15,948 nt of DNA from Chitinophagaceae bacterium (GTDB taxonomy: Bacteria; Bacteroidota; Bacteroidia; Chitinophagales; Chitinophagaceae), in assembly GCA_017882205.1 (NCBI GenBank), contig JADGPY010000430.1, positions 1 to 15,948 of the forward strand, given 5' to 3'. The position numbers and the translations under genes are program-made. The notes beneath the pieces were generated by a model that searched no databases, had not been told where the DNA came from, and saw only the letters and a list, made by a program, of their open reading frames with translations. Shown here piece by piece: positions 5,801 through 14,199 of this stretch. The first letter of the stretch is position 1, and each line of letters opens with the position of its first letter.

Positions 5801-6574
5801 ATGAAAGTCCTCATCCTCGCCGGTGGCCTTGGCTCACGCCTATCTGAAGAAACTACATTAAAACCCAAGCCAATGATTGAAATTGGTGGCAAACCAATTC
5901 TGTGGCATATCATGAAAATATATTCTTCGTATGGGTTTAATGAATTTGTGATACTGTGCGGTTATAAAGGTTATATGATAAAATCTTACTTTGCCAATTA
6001 TTACAGGCATATGGCGGATATGACTGTGGATATGGCAAATGATTCGATTGAGTACCATAAAAATAATGCTGAACCCTGGAAGGTCACTCTTATTGATACA
6101 GGGGTTGATACCATGACCGGTGGTCGCATAAAAAAGGTGAAGGATTATGTAGGAAACGAACCATTTATGCTTACCTATGGTGATGGAGTTTCTGATGTAA
6201 ATATCAACGATTTGATTTCGTACCATAAAAGACATGGGAAAGCAATTACCATGACTTCCGTTCAGCCCGAAGGTCGCTATGGTTCATTAATTGTAAATGA
6301 CGAACAAAAAGTACTTTCATTTCAGGAAAAACCTAAAGGAGATGGTGCATGGATCAATGCCGGGTTTTTTGTTTGCCAGCCTGAAGTATTCAAATTTATT
6401 CCCGATGGCGAACAGATCATTTTCGAACGAGAACCCCTCGAATGTTTAGCCCATGAAGGTCAACTCTATACCTATAAACATGAAGGTTTCTGGAAACCAA
6501 TGGACACACAACGTGACAAAAGCCAACTGGAAGAATTAATCGAAAATAATAAAGCACCATGGATCAAATGGTAA
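5801..6574 (+). CDS. rfbF: glucose-1-phosphate cytidylyltransferase
   Basis: The enzyme makes CDP-glucose and diphosphate from glucose-1-phosphate and CTP, the entry to CDP-3,6-dideoxyhexoses. Its 257 residues are the usual family length. Visible motifs are the nucleotide-binding LAGGLGSRLSEET (6-18) with KPKPM (21-25), the metal-binding YGDGVSDVN (126-134), EKPKG (176-180) with the following GAWINAGFF, and the C-terminal WKPMDTQRDK (231-240), which is typical of RfbF rather than of the related RmlA or GalU. It is the first gene of the locus and overlaps the next gene by 16 bases (or 7, if the later start is used), so the two are surely co-translated. Confidence 0.96.
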   Translation: MKVLILAGGLGSRLSEETTLKPKPMIEIGGKPILWHIMKIYSSYGFNEFVILCGYKGYMIKSYFANYYRHMADMTVDMANDSIEYHKNNAEPWKVTLIDTGVDTMTGGRIKKVKDYVGNEPFMLTYGDGVSDVNINDLISYHKRHGKAITMTSVQPEGRYGSLIVNDEQKVLSFQEKPKGDGAWINAGFFVCQPEVFKFIPDGEQIIFEREPLECLAHEGQLYTYKHEGFWKPMDTQRDKSQLEELIENNKAPWIKW

Positions 6575-7656
6575 AAGAAACTTTGTTTGGCGATTTCTAT
6601 AAAGGTCGTAAGGTTTTTATCACCGGGCACACCGGATTTAAAGGTTCGTGGTTATCAATATTACTGCACTGGCTTGGTGCTGATGTATATGGCTATGCAT
6701 TAAAACCCTATACCACCCCAAGTTTATACGAACTGGCCAATGTTGACCAACTTGTTTATTCTACCATCGGAGATATCAGGGATTACAAACTGTTACTAAA
6801 AACGCTCAAAGAAATACAGCCGGAGGTTATCATCCACATGGCCGCTCAGGCGCTTGTGAAGGAGTCTTATAAGAATCCACGGGAAACTTATGAAATTAAT
6901 GTGATGGGAACTGTGAATCTGCTGGATGCTGTCAGGCAGGTAGGCAGCGTGAAGGCAATTCTCAATGTTACCACTGATAAATGCTACGATAACAAGGAAT
7001 GGCATTGGGGCTACCGTGAGAATGAACCCATGGGTGGTTATGACCCCTATTCGAACAGCAAAGGTTGCTCGGAATTGGTAACATCCTCTTTCAGAAGTTC
7101 CTTTTTCAATCCTAAAGAATACAAGATTCATGGTGTTGTTCTGGCTTCTGCACGTGCCGGAAATGTTATAGGCGGGGGCGACTGGGCCGACGACCGGCTT
7201 ATACCGGATTTTATCCGGGCCATCATGCATGGAGAGAAAGTGAAAATCCGCAGTCCTTATGCCATTCGACCCTGGCAACATGTACTCGAACCGTTATCCG
7301 GTTACCTTACATTGTGCGTGAAACTATACTCTGCCGGTCCAACTTTTGCTGAAGCATGGAATTTCGGTCCTGATGATAGTGACGCTAAAAATGTTGAATG
7401 GATTACTAATAAAATTTGTGAGCTTTGGGGAAATGGCGCTGCCTATGAATTAGACAGTAATCCTCAGCCGCATGAAGCAAATTACCTGAAGTTGGATTGT
7501 TCAAAAGTGAGAGCTCTGCTAAACTGGAATCCCAGGTGGAATATTGAAACCACACTTCAAATGATTGTGAATTGGACCAAGGCTTACGAATGCAATAATG
7601 ATATGAGGGAAGTCTGTCTCAGTCAGATTGATAAATATTTTTTGCAGAATAAATAA
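6559..7656 (+). CDS. rfbG: CDP-glucose 4,6-dehydratase
   Basis: This NAD-dependent SDR enzyme converts CDP-glucose to CDP-4-dehydro-6-deoxyglucose. Its 365 residues match the family. GHTGFKGSWLS (23-33) is the nucleotide loop, with the GHTGFKG form specific to this dehydratase. VTTDKCY (137-143) and YSNSK (164-168) hold the catalytic Thr/Asp/Lys region and the Tyr-x-x-x-Lys pair, and RPWQHVLEP (237-245) is the substrate-site signature of RfbG. The start may be the Met at residue 4 (6568), which gives an ATGGTAA overlap with rfbF; the N-terminus before FYKGRKVFITG is compatible with either. It lies between the enzymes that make its substrate and use its product. Confidence 0.96.
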   Translation: MDQMVKETLFGDFYKGRKVFITGHTGFKGSWLSILLHWLGADVYGYALKPYTTPSLYELANVDQLVYSTIGDIRDYKLLLKTLKEIQPEVIIHMAAQALVKESYKNPRETYEINVMGTVNLLDAVRQVGSVKAILNVTTDKCYDNKEWHWGYRENEPMGGYDPYSNSKGCSELVTSSFRSSFFNPKEYKIHGVVLASARAGNVIGGGDWADDRLIPDFIRAIMHGEKVKIRSPYAIRPWQHVLEPLSGYLTLCVKLYSAGPTFAEAWNFGPDDSDAKNVEWITNKICELWGNGAAYELDSNPQPHEANYLKLDCSKVRALLNWNPRWNIETTLQMIVNWTKAYECNNDMREVCLSQIDKYFLQNK

Positions 7657-7681
7657 ATTAAGATTGAAGTAATCTTAGCAA

Positions 7682-8998
7682 ATGAGTAATTATAAAGCAA
7701 TTCGTCAGGAGATAATTCAAAAAACAACTGAATATTATCGAGCAAAGTTCGTAAAACCTGATTTCGTACCAGGAAAAACTAAGGTGAATTATGCCGGAAG
7801 AGTTTTCGATCAACAGGAATTGATTAACGCAGTAGAAGCTTCCCTTGATTTCTGGCTGACTGAAGGCAGGTTCACTGAAGCTTTTGCTGAAAAGATATCC
7901 GAATTTCTTGCCATAGAGCATGTATTGCTAACCAACTCAGGATCTTCCGCTAATATGCTTGCATTTGCAGCTTTAACTTCTGATAAACTGGGCGAAAAAA
8001 GGCTTCAGCCCGGTGATGAAGTAATTTCTGTAGCTGCAGGTTTTCCCGCCACTGTTATACCTATCATCCAGTATGGTTTAATTCCGGTATTCGTAGATGT
8101 TGATATTCCGACCTACAATATTAATGTAGAAATGATGCGTAAAGCCATTTCTCAAAAAACCAGATGCATTTTTATTGCACACACTTTGGGCAATCCATTT
8201 AATATTGATGCTGTGATGCAATTGGCCAATGAACATAATCTGTGGGTAATTGAAGACAATTGCGATGCATTTGGTAGTGCATATAAAGGAAAGAAAACAG
8301 GCACATTCGGTCATCTCTCAACCATCTCTTTTTACCCTGCACACCACATCACCACCGGAGAAGGCGGCGCAATATGTACGAATGATCCTCAATTAGCAAA
8401 CCTGGTTCGCGCTTTCCGCGATTGGGGCCGTGATTGTTATTGTTCCGGTGGGGAAAACAATACCTGTGGCAAACGTTTCTCGCAACAATTTGGCAACTTG
8501 CCTAATGGTTATGATCATAAATATGTTTATTCCGAGATTGGTTATAACTTAAAAATGACCGACTTGCAGGCTGCTATAGGAAGTGCACAAATAGATAAAC
8601 TACCAGGATTCTGTGAAAAAAGAAAATCTAATTTCAACGAATGGACTCGAATTTTCGCGAAATATCCTGATTATTTTATTCTTCCTAAGGCTACAGAAGG
8701 CGCCGATCCGGCCTGGTTTGCATTTATAGTTACACTGAAACATGATTGCCCGTTTACCCGTGATGAAATCACACAATTCCTTAATGAAAAGCTAATTGAA
8801 ACCCGCAACCTTTTTGCTGGAAATATAGTCAAGCAACCTGCATTTGTTAACAAAAACTATCGCATAGTTGAGCACCTAAACAATACGGATTTTATTATGA
8901 ACAACACTTTTTTCCTTGGAACCTATCCGGGGCTCACAAAAGACATGTTTGATTATACGAAAAGTGTTATTGATGAATTCTTTACTTCGTTAAAGTAG
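7682..8998 (+). CDS. rfbH: CDP-4-dehydro-6-deoxyglucose 3-dehydratase (E1)
   Basis: E1 removes the 3-hydroxyl of CDP-4-keto-6-deoxyglucose using pyridoxamine phosphate and a [2Fe-2S] cluster, working with a reductase (E3). The protein has 438 residues, the family length. The lysine that binds PLP in aminotransferases is replaced by His in SFYPAHHITTGEGGA (His221). The cluster cysteines are complete and have the exact E1 spacing: Cys194, Cys252, Cys254 and Cys262, i.e. C-X57-C-X1-C-X7-C. NSGSSANMLA (85-94) and EDNCDAFGS (191-199) are cofactor-pocket motifs. ColD-type enzymes lack the cysteine set, so this is a true radical-type E1. The reductase follows after 3 bases. Confidence 0.97.
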   Translation: MSNYKAIRQEIIQKTTEYYRAKFVKPDFVPGKTKVNYAGRVFDQQELINAVEASLDFWLTEGRFTEAFAEKISEFLAIEHVLLTNSGSSANMLAFAALTSDKLGEKRLQPGDEVISVAAGFPATVIPIIQYGLIPVFVDVDIPTYNINVEMMRKAISQKTRCIFIAHTLGNPFNIDAVMQLANEHNLWVIEDNCDAFGSAYKGKKTGTFGHLSTISFYPAHHITTGEGGAICTNDPQLANLVRAFRDWGRDCYCSGGENNTCGKRFSQQFGNLPNGYDHKYVYSEIGYNLKMTDLQAAIGSAQIDKLPGFCEKRKSNFNEWTRIFAKYPDYFILPKATEGADPAWFAFIVTLKHDCPFTRDEITQFLNEKLIETRNLFAGNIVKQPAFVNKNYRIVEHLNNTDFIMNNTFFLGTYPGLTKDMFDYTKSVIDEFFTSLK

Positions 8999-9001
8999 AT
9001 T

Positions 9002-9721
9002 ATGGCTATTGTCAAAAAATATCAAGCCGAAGTAGTTTCTTCCATAAGTATCATTGATGGAGTTCACACCATTGAGTTTTGTTCGCTTGACAAGCCATTT
9101 AACTTTGCCCCGGGTCAGTTTTTGCATCTGGCCATTGATGAATACGATCCAACCGGCCAATGGCCCGATTCACGCTGCTTTAGCATGCAATCTGCCCCAA
9201 ATGAAGAATTGATTAGAATCACTTATGCAGTTAAAGGTCAATTTACGAGCCGAATGCAACAAGAATTGAAACTAGGTAAACAGGTTACATTGAAACTCCC
9301 CTACGGCGCCCTTTTCATCCAACCTCATAATAAAACGAATACAGTATTTATCGCCGGTGGAACAGGAATCACCCCTTACCTCTCGCTCTTTACTCACGAA
9401 TCCTTCAACGAATATACCAATCCCCGTATTTATCTTGGCTTCCGGTCAGAAGAGTACAATATTTACAACGAAGAGCTTAACCTTATGCACCAAATTCGTG
9501 AAAGTCGCACTAATTCGTGTCATTCGTCAGAAAATAAATTCGTGAAATCGGTATATGAGAATACCGATGGCATCATTGACATACATAGCATATTCAATGA
9601 AAATGGCACCAATAGCAGCTATTTTATCTCCGGCCCACAAACAATGATTAAAGCTTTCAAACAAGGATTGATTACCAAAGGAGTACCTGAGAACCAAGTA
9701 TTTACCGACAACTGGGAATAA
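9002..9721 (+). CDS. FAD/NAD(P)H reductase, likely E3 partner of RfbH, lacking a 2Fe-2S domain
   Basis: This 239-residue ferredoxin-NADP-reductase-type flavoprotein probably supplies electrons to RfbH (E3, CDP-6-deoxy-delta-3,4-glucoseen reductase). FAD-binding residues are RCFSMQSAP (58-66) and VKGQFTSRM; the pyridine-nucleotide part shows FIAGGTGITPYLSLF (116-130) and YFISGPQTM (207-215). The classical E3 proteins (AscD, RfbI) are near 330 residues and begin with a plant-type ferredoxin domain. That domain is absent here: the protein starts directly with the flavin barrel and has no cysteine cluster motif at either end. Residues about 166-183 (RESRTNSCHSSENKFVKS) are encoded by AATTCGTG-type spacer repeats, so this loop seems to be a repeat insertion. 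The stop codon also lies in a repeat copy. The role is inferred from position. Confidence 0.8.
   Translation: MAIVKKYQAEVVSSISIIDGVHTIEFCSLDKPFNFAPGQFLHLAIDEYDPTGQWPDSRCFSMQSAPNEELIRITYAVKGQFTSRMQQELKLGKQVTLKLPYGALFIQPHNKTNTVFIAGGTGITPYLSLFTHESFNEYTNPRIYLGFRSEEYNIYNEELNLMHQIRESRTNSCHSSENKFVKSVYENTDGIIDIHSIFNENGTNSSYFISGPQTMIKAFKQGLITKGVPENQVFTDNWE
9511..9527. repeat. 17-base repeat, copy 1 (inside the reductase gene)
   Basis: TAATTCGTGTCATTCGT is identical to 9719-9735. Further AATTCGTG copies flank it at 9493-9500 and 9537-9544. It is read in frame within the reductase. Confidence 0.9.
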
Positions 9722-9735
9722 TTCGTGTCATTCGT
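9719..9735. repeat. 17-base repeat, copy 2 (at the reductase stop)
   Basis: This exact copy of 9511-9527 begins with the TAA stop of the reductase gene and continues into the spacer, followed by another AATTCGTA at 9739-9746. The 9722-9760 spacer is otherwise short and featureless. Confidence 0.9.
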
Positions 9736-9760
9736 TTTAATTCGTATAGTTCAACTCTAA

Positions 9761-10627
9761 ATGAAGACTATCCTTATTACAGGCATCAACGGTTTTCTCG
9801 GAAGCCACCTTGCAAAAGCACTTTCAGTAGAATACAACATTATTGGCATAGAATATTCATTGGAAAATCTGTTTCGTCTAGAAGAATACGACTTCAAGAT
9901 ATATTCTTCCAAGAATGATATAGAACAGATATTCAAAGAGGAACTTATCTTTGCTGTAATCCATGCTGCAACCATTTATCGGAGGAATAGCAATGACCCG
10001 ATTGAAGCCTTAATTAATACAAACATTATTCTACCGGTTAAACTATACGAACTAGCGGGAAAATACAACTGTCAATTGTTTTTGAATACCGATACGTTTT
10101 TTAACGACTCAAAATATAGTTCCTCCTATCTACCAGATTATACTTTATCCAAGAAGCAGGTTTTAGAATGGATTAAATTATTATCTGGTCCATGCAAATT
10201 AGTAAATATGAAAATATTTCACATGTATGGCCCTGGTGACGCTCCGGATAAGTTTATTCCGCAAATGATTGTTCGTTTAAAAATGCATGAAAAAAATATT
10301 TACACGACATTAGGAGAACAAACAAGAGATTTTATATATATTGACGATGTTGTAAATGCGTACAAAGTTATACTAGAACGAAACGATATAATACCAAATT
10401 TTCAAGAATTCCAAGTTGGTACAGGCAATTCATTATCAATAAAAGAATTTTTATTAATGTTACAATCTATGACCAACAGTAATTCAAAATTATGTTTTGG
10501 ATCTTTACCATACAGCCCAAATGAGATAATGGCCTCATGCGCGGAAAATTCTAATTTAATTTCTCTTAGCTGGATTCCTGAATTTACAATTCAAAAGGGT
10601 ATTACAGCTATGCTAAAGAACTTCTAA
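9761..10627 (+). CDS. SDR reductase, likely CDP-abequose/CDP-paratose synthase
   Basis: The protein has 288 residues with the Rossmann signature TGINGFLGSH (7-16), a catalytic pair Y127-x-x-x-K131 (YTLSKKQ) with Thr in the Ser position (NTDTFFN, 109-115), and RDFIYIDDVV (189-198). After RfbH and E3, the missing step is reduction of the 4-keto group of CDP-4-keto-3,6-dideoxyglucose to CDP-abequose (RfbJ) or CDP-paratose (RfbS). Length, the NTDTFFN/YTLSKKQ motifs as I recall them from RfbJ-like proteins, and gene order fit this role. The C-4 stereochemistry cannot be read from sequence. There is no tyvelose epimerase in the window. The second half of the gene is visibly more AT-rich than the rfbFGH genes. 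Confidence 0.75.
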   Translation: MKTILITGINGFLGSHLAKALSVEYNIIGIEYSLENLFRLEEYDFKIYSSKNDIEQIFKEELIFAVIHAATIYRRNSNDPIEALINTNIILPVKLYELAGKYNCQLFLNTDTFFNDSKYSSSYLPDYTLSKKQVLEWIKLLSGPCKLVNMKIFHMYGPGDAPDKFIPQMIVRLKMHEKNIYTTLGEQTRDFIYIDDVVNAYKVILERNDIIPNFQEFQVGTGNSLSIKEFLLMLQSMTNSNSKLCFGSLPYSPNEIMASCAENSNLISLSWIPEFTIQKGITAMLKNF

Positions 10628-10782
10628 TGCAATTCCCTTTGCCATAAGATAACATATTTCTAGTCGGAACTGGTTTGCAAAATTTTCTCCTCTATTCCTA
10701 TCGGTATAACTGCAGCTAATCGAAGAATGCGTTACATTTTCATAAAGGTGTAATACACACACTATTTTTTAACAAATTTCAA

Positions 10783-11928
10783 ATGAAAAAAATTTCTGTG
10801 ATATTCGGCACAAGGCCTGAAGCCATTAAACTTGCCCCCGTTATTTTAGAACTTAAAAAGTATCCGGAATCATTTGATTGTAAAGTATGTGTTACTGCAC
10901 AACATCGCCAAATGCTTGATCAGGTACTTGAAATTTTTGAAATAGAACCAGATGTCGATCTAAATTTGATGGTTAAAGACCAAACCTTAACTGAATTTAC
11001 GGCTAAAGCAATTTCTGCTATTGATAAATATTTAAAAGATGAAAAACCAGACATGGTAATTGTTCAAGGTGATACAACAACAGTATTTTGTGCTGCTTTG
11101 ACAGCATTCTACAATAAAATTCCAGTAGCACACGTAGAAGCAGGCTTACGCACTGGAAATATTTACGCACCTTGGCCTGAAGAAATTAATCGAGTACTAA
11201 CCTCAAAATTGACCACCATACATTTTTCACCGACAAAACAAAGTAGAATTAATCTGATAAAGGAGGGTATAAACTTAACAGACACTCATATAACAGGAAA
11301 TACAGTGATTGACGCACTGCTAATTGCAATAGAAAAAGTAAAAAATAACCCACCGGAAATTCCTGATTTGCCCGACAATAATTTAGACTCTTTTAATGGC
11401 AATCAAATAGTGTTAATTACTGGTCATCGCAGAGAAAACTTTGGGATTGGCTTTGATTCAATTTGTAATGCAATAGCCAAATTAGCCGAGAAGTTCCCTG
11501 AAGTTCATTTTATTTACCCAGTCCACCTTAACCCAAATGTTCAAGATCCTGTAAATAGAATACTAAACAATAAAAAATACAATAATATCCACTTAATTAA
11601 ACCTTTAGCCTATTTGCCATTTGTTGCCCTAATGAACAGGGCAGACATCATTTTAACTGACTCGGGAGGAGTACAAGAAGAGGCCCCCAGTTTAGGAAAG
11701 CCAGTTTTAGTGATGCGGGAAGTCACGGAAAGGCCTGAGGGTTTATTATCTGGAACAATAAAACTGGTCGGAACAGATGAAGAAAAAATAATTACAGAAA
11801 CTTCAAAACTAATAATGAATGTAAAGAATTCAAATGATATACCTAACAAATATAATCCGTACGGCGATGGAAAAGCATCGGATCGGATCGTTAAGATTTT
11901 GTTAGAACACTATCACTTTGACAATTAG
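10783..11928 (+). CDS. wecB: UDP-N-acetylglucosamine 2-epimerase (non-hydrolysing)
   Basis: The enzyme interconverts UDP-GlcNAc and UDP-ManNAc in the cytoplasm. It has 381 residues, as is usual. Family motifs are all present: FGTRPEAIKLAPV (8-20), QGDTTTV (95-101), HVEAGLRTG (117-125), PEEINR (132-137), GHRRENF (214-220), YPVHLNPNV (245-253), SGGVQEEAP (294-302) and REVTERPEG (312-320). Asp97, Glu119, Glu134 and His215 are the expected catalytic-site residues. A 155-base AT-rich spacer precedes it, so it may have its own promoter. The usual partner, UDP-ManNAc dehydrogenase (wecC), is not adjacent: the next gene is a glycosyltransferase. UDP-ManNAc may therefore be used directly, or wecC lies elsewhere. 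Confidence 0.96.
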   Translation: MKKISVIFGTRPEAIKLAPVILELKKYPESFDCKVCVTAQHRQMLDQVLEIFEIEPDVDLNLMVKDQTLTEFTAKAISAIDKYLKDEKPDMVIVQGDTTTVFCAALTAFYNKIPVAHVEAGLRTGNIYAPWPEEINRVLTSKLTTIHFSPTKQSRINLIKEGINLTDTHITGNTVIDALLIAIEKVKNNPPEIPDLPDNNLDSFNGNQIVLITGHRRENFGIGFDSICNAIAKLAEKFPEVHFIYPVHLNPNVQDPVNRILNNKKYNNIHLIKPLAYLPFVALMNRADIILTDSGGVQEEAPSLGKPVLVMREVTERPEGLLSGTIKLVGTDEEKIITETSKLIMNVKNSNDIPNKYNPYGDGKASDRIVKILLEHYHFDN

Positions 11929-11933
11929 CTGAA

Positions 11934-12953
11934 ATGACAACTATCAATAAAGAAATTCTACTTTCGATTGCTATACCCACATTTAACAGGGCAAAATATT
12001 TAGATCGCTGCTTATCCTATTTATACCCTCAAGCCATATCGGAACCTTCGGTTATTGAAATTATCGTCTCAGACAATTGTTCAACTGATAACACCTACGA
12101 TATTGTCCAAAAATATATATCCAAAGGATTAACTATCAAATACTTCAAAAACGATGTAAACAAAGGAATGGATTTTAACTTCAGAGAGTGTTATTTAAAA
12201 TCGAATGGTAAATATGTTGTGGTCTTCAGCGATGATGATATTTTTTTCCCAGGTGCAATATCGAAAATTCTTCCTATCATTAGTAATTCAGAATATGGAG
12301 TAATCTATTTAAATTCTCAAAAACTTTCCCAAGTCAGTATCTCTAAAAATATAGATACAATTAATGATATTAATATATCCATTTTTAAAAATTCCATATC
12401 AATTCTCAACAGGATTAACCACTATGTGTCATACCTTTCTGGGAATATTGTAAACAGAAGATTTGTAAGCAAAGAAATCTTTGATCGATATATGGGTACT
12501 TATCTTGTTCATGTCCCATTAATTTTAAACGCTATCAGTCAATCCAATGAAAATTTAATAATTGAGACACCAGTTATTGGTATGCAGGATGGAAATTCAG
12601 GTGGATATAACTTATTAAAAGTATTTGGAGATAACTTTATTAGCATCTTAGACAACTATGATCCAAAAATAAAAGAAATTATTCTTAAATACATAATTTA
12701 TACTTCTTTACCTGGAAGTATTTATTCTTTACGATTAAAAAATCATACTTTTATAATGGAAGAAGACCCAGAAAGTCTATTGAAAAAACATTTTAAAGGT
12801 TCAGGTACATACTATTTATTTTTTTATCCAATGCTTAAATTACCATTACTATTTGCGAAAATTTATCTGGTTTTAATACGCTATTTTTTTAAATGCAGAA
12901 AAGTCTTTCTAAATCTTATTTATTCAAACGGAATTACACATAAAACCATATAA
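11934..12953 (+). CDS. family 2 glycosyltransferase
   Basis: This encodes 339 residues. The GT-A fold is clear: SIAIPTFNRAKYLDRCL (11-27), IVSDNCSTDNT (44-54), NKGMDFNFRECYL, and FSDDDIF (98-104), which holds the metal-binding DxD. The C-terminal part has an amphipathic or membrane-touching stretch (YYLFFYPMLKLPLLFAKIYL) followed by basic residues, suggesting association with the inner membrane. It begins 5 bases after wecB. Length and layout resemble abequosyltransferase RfbV of Salmonella, and the locus makes a 3,6-dideoxyhexose, so that is a reasonable candidate. Donor and acceptor cannot be assigned from sequence; ManNAc or a 6-deoxyhexose are equally possible donors. Confidence 0.9.
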   Translation: MTTINKEILLSIAIPTFNRAKYLDRCLSYLYPQAISEPSVIEIIVSDNCSTDNTYDIVQKYISKGLTIKYFKNDVNKGMDFNFRECYLKSNGKYVVVFSDDDIFFPGAISKILPIISNSEYGVIYLNSQKLSQVSISKNIDTINDINISIFKNSISILNRINHYVSYLSGNIVNRRFVSKEIFDRYMGTYLVHVPLILNAISQSNENLIIETPVIGMQDGNSGGYNLLKVFGDNFISILDNYDPKIKEIILKYIIYTSLPGSIYSLRLKNHTFIMEEDPESLLKKHFKGSGTYYLFFYPMLKLPLLFAKIYLVLIRYFFKCRKVFLNLIYSNGITHKTI

Positions 12954-13082
12954 TCAAAAAACCAATTACACATATCTTGCGTAGTATCACTTTAATTACA
13001 TTAAGAGAGACTTAACCTCAATTCGTATCGTAAAATATTCTTGTATTTAATACACATTACTAATCCATTTTAATTAATTGAA

Positions 13083-14150
13083 ATGACTGAAAAAACAGCA
13101 TTAATTTCAGGGATTACAGGACAAGATGGTTCTTACCTGGCTGAATTTCTTCTTGAAAAGGGATACAGGGTGCATGGAATCGTTCGCAGAAGCAGCTCTT
13201 TTAACAGAGGACGTATTGATCATCTAACCTCAGATAAAAATATTTTTCATCAACAGCTTTTTCTTCATTATGGAGATTTAACAGACTCTAGTAATCTGAA
13301 TCGTATTCTAGAGAGAACGCACCCAGATGAAATTTATAACTTGGCGGCACAAAGTCATGTTCAAGTTTCATTTGAAATTCCAGAATACTCTGCTGAAGTA
13401 GATGCCATTGGCACCTTACGGTTTCTTGATGCAATCAGAGAAACAGCAATAGTATCCAAATTCTATCAAGCCTCAACTTCCGAGCTTTATGGGAAAGTGC
13501 AGGAAATACCCCAAAATGAAAATACTCCCTTTTCTCCCAGAAGTCCATATGCTATAGCGAAACAATATGCATATTGGATAGTTAAAAATTATAGGGAAGC
13601 ATATAATTTATTCGCATGTAATGGTATCCTCTTTAATCATGAAAGCGAACGGAGAGGAGAATCCTTTGTAACAAGGAAGATAAGCATCAATGTTGCAAGT
13701 ATTATTTTGGGAATAAAAGATACATTCCTTTTAGGAAATCTTGATTCAAAAAGAGATTGGGGTTATGCGCCTGATTTCATTGAAGGAATGTGGTTAATAC
13801 TTCAACATGATAAACCCGATGACTATGTTTTAGCTACAAACGAAAATCATACAGTAAGAGAATTCATTGAAGAATCTTTTAAAGTTTTAGGTGAAGAAAT
13901 ATTTTGGGAAGGAAAAGGAATTTATGAAAAAGGTAGGCTAAAGTCAACAGGAAAAGAAGTTATTGCAATTGATTCGAGATATTTCAGACCGACAGAAGTT
14001 GATTTATTACTTGGAGATTATTCGAAAGCAAAAGAAAAATTAGGATGGGAACCAAAAATAAAATTTAAAGATCTTGTGCGAATTATGGTTGAATATGACT
14101 TTGAAAGAATTAAAAAAAATAACTTTAACAGTGATCCTGGAGGCATTTAG
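13083..14150 (+). CDS. gmd: GDP-mannose 4,6-dehydratase
   Basis: The enzyme converts GDP-mannose to GDP-4-dehydro-6-deoxymannose with bound NADP. Its 355 residues are near the family norm. Motifs are SGITGQDGSYLAEFLLEKG (9-27), IVRRSSSFNRGRIDHL (33-48), NLAAQSHVQVSF (86-97), STSELYGKVQE (131-141, catalytic Ser/Thr and Glu), YAIAK (156-160, catalytic Tyr and Lys), LFNHESERRGESFVTRKI and LGNLDSKRDWGYAPDF. The second Pro usual in NHESPRRGE is replaced by Glu, a small variation. A 129-base AT-rich spacer precedes it. There is no fucose synthase (fcl), rmd or perosamine synthase next to it; a C-methyltransferase follows instead. Confidence 0.96.
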   Translation: MTEKTALISGITGQDGSYLAEFLLEKGYRVHGIVRRSSSFNRGRIDHLTSDKNIFHQQLFLHYGDLTDSSNLNRILERTHPDEIYNLAAQSHVQVSFEIPEYSAEVDAIGTLRFLDAIRETAIVSKFYQASTSELYGKVQEIPQNENTPFSPRSPYAIAKQYAYWIVKNYREAYNLFACNGILFNHESERRGESFVTRKISINVASIILGIKDTFLLGNLDSKRDWGYAPDFIEGMWLILQHDKPDDYVLATNENHTVREFIEESFKVLGEEIFWEGKGIYEKGRLKSTGKEVIAIDSRYFRPTEVDLLLGDYSKAKEKLGWEPKIKFKDLVRIMVEYDFERIKKNNFNSDPGGI

Positions 14151-14199
14151 ACAACATCCTTTTATTGAGATTTATTCAATATATTAATATAGAACAAAT

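Noticed and set aside
7658..7921. Minus-strand 87-codon open frame at the rfbG/rfbH junction
   Set aside because: It overlaps the N-terminus of rfbH, which is fixed by family length, and shows no motifs.
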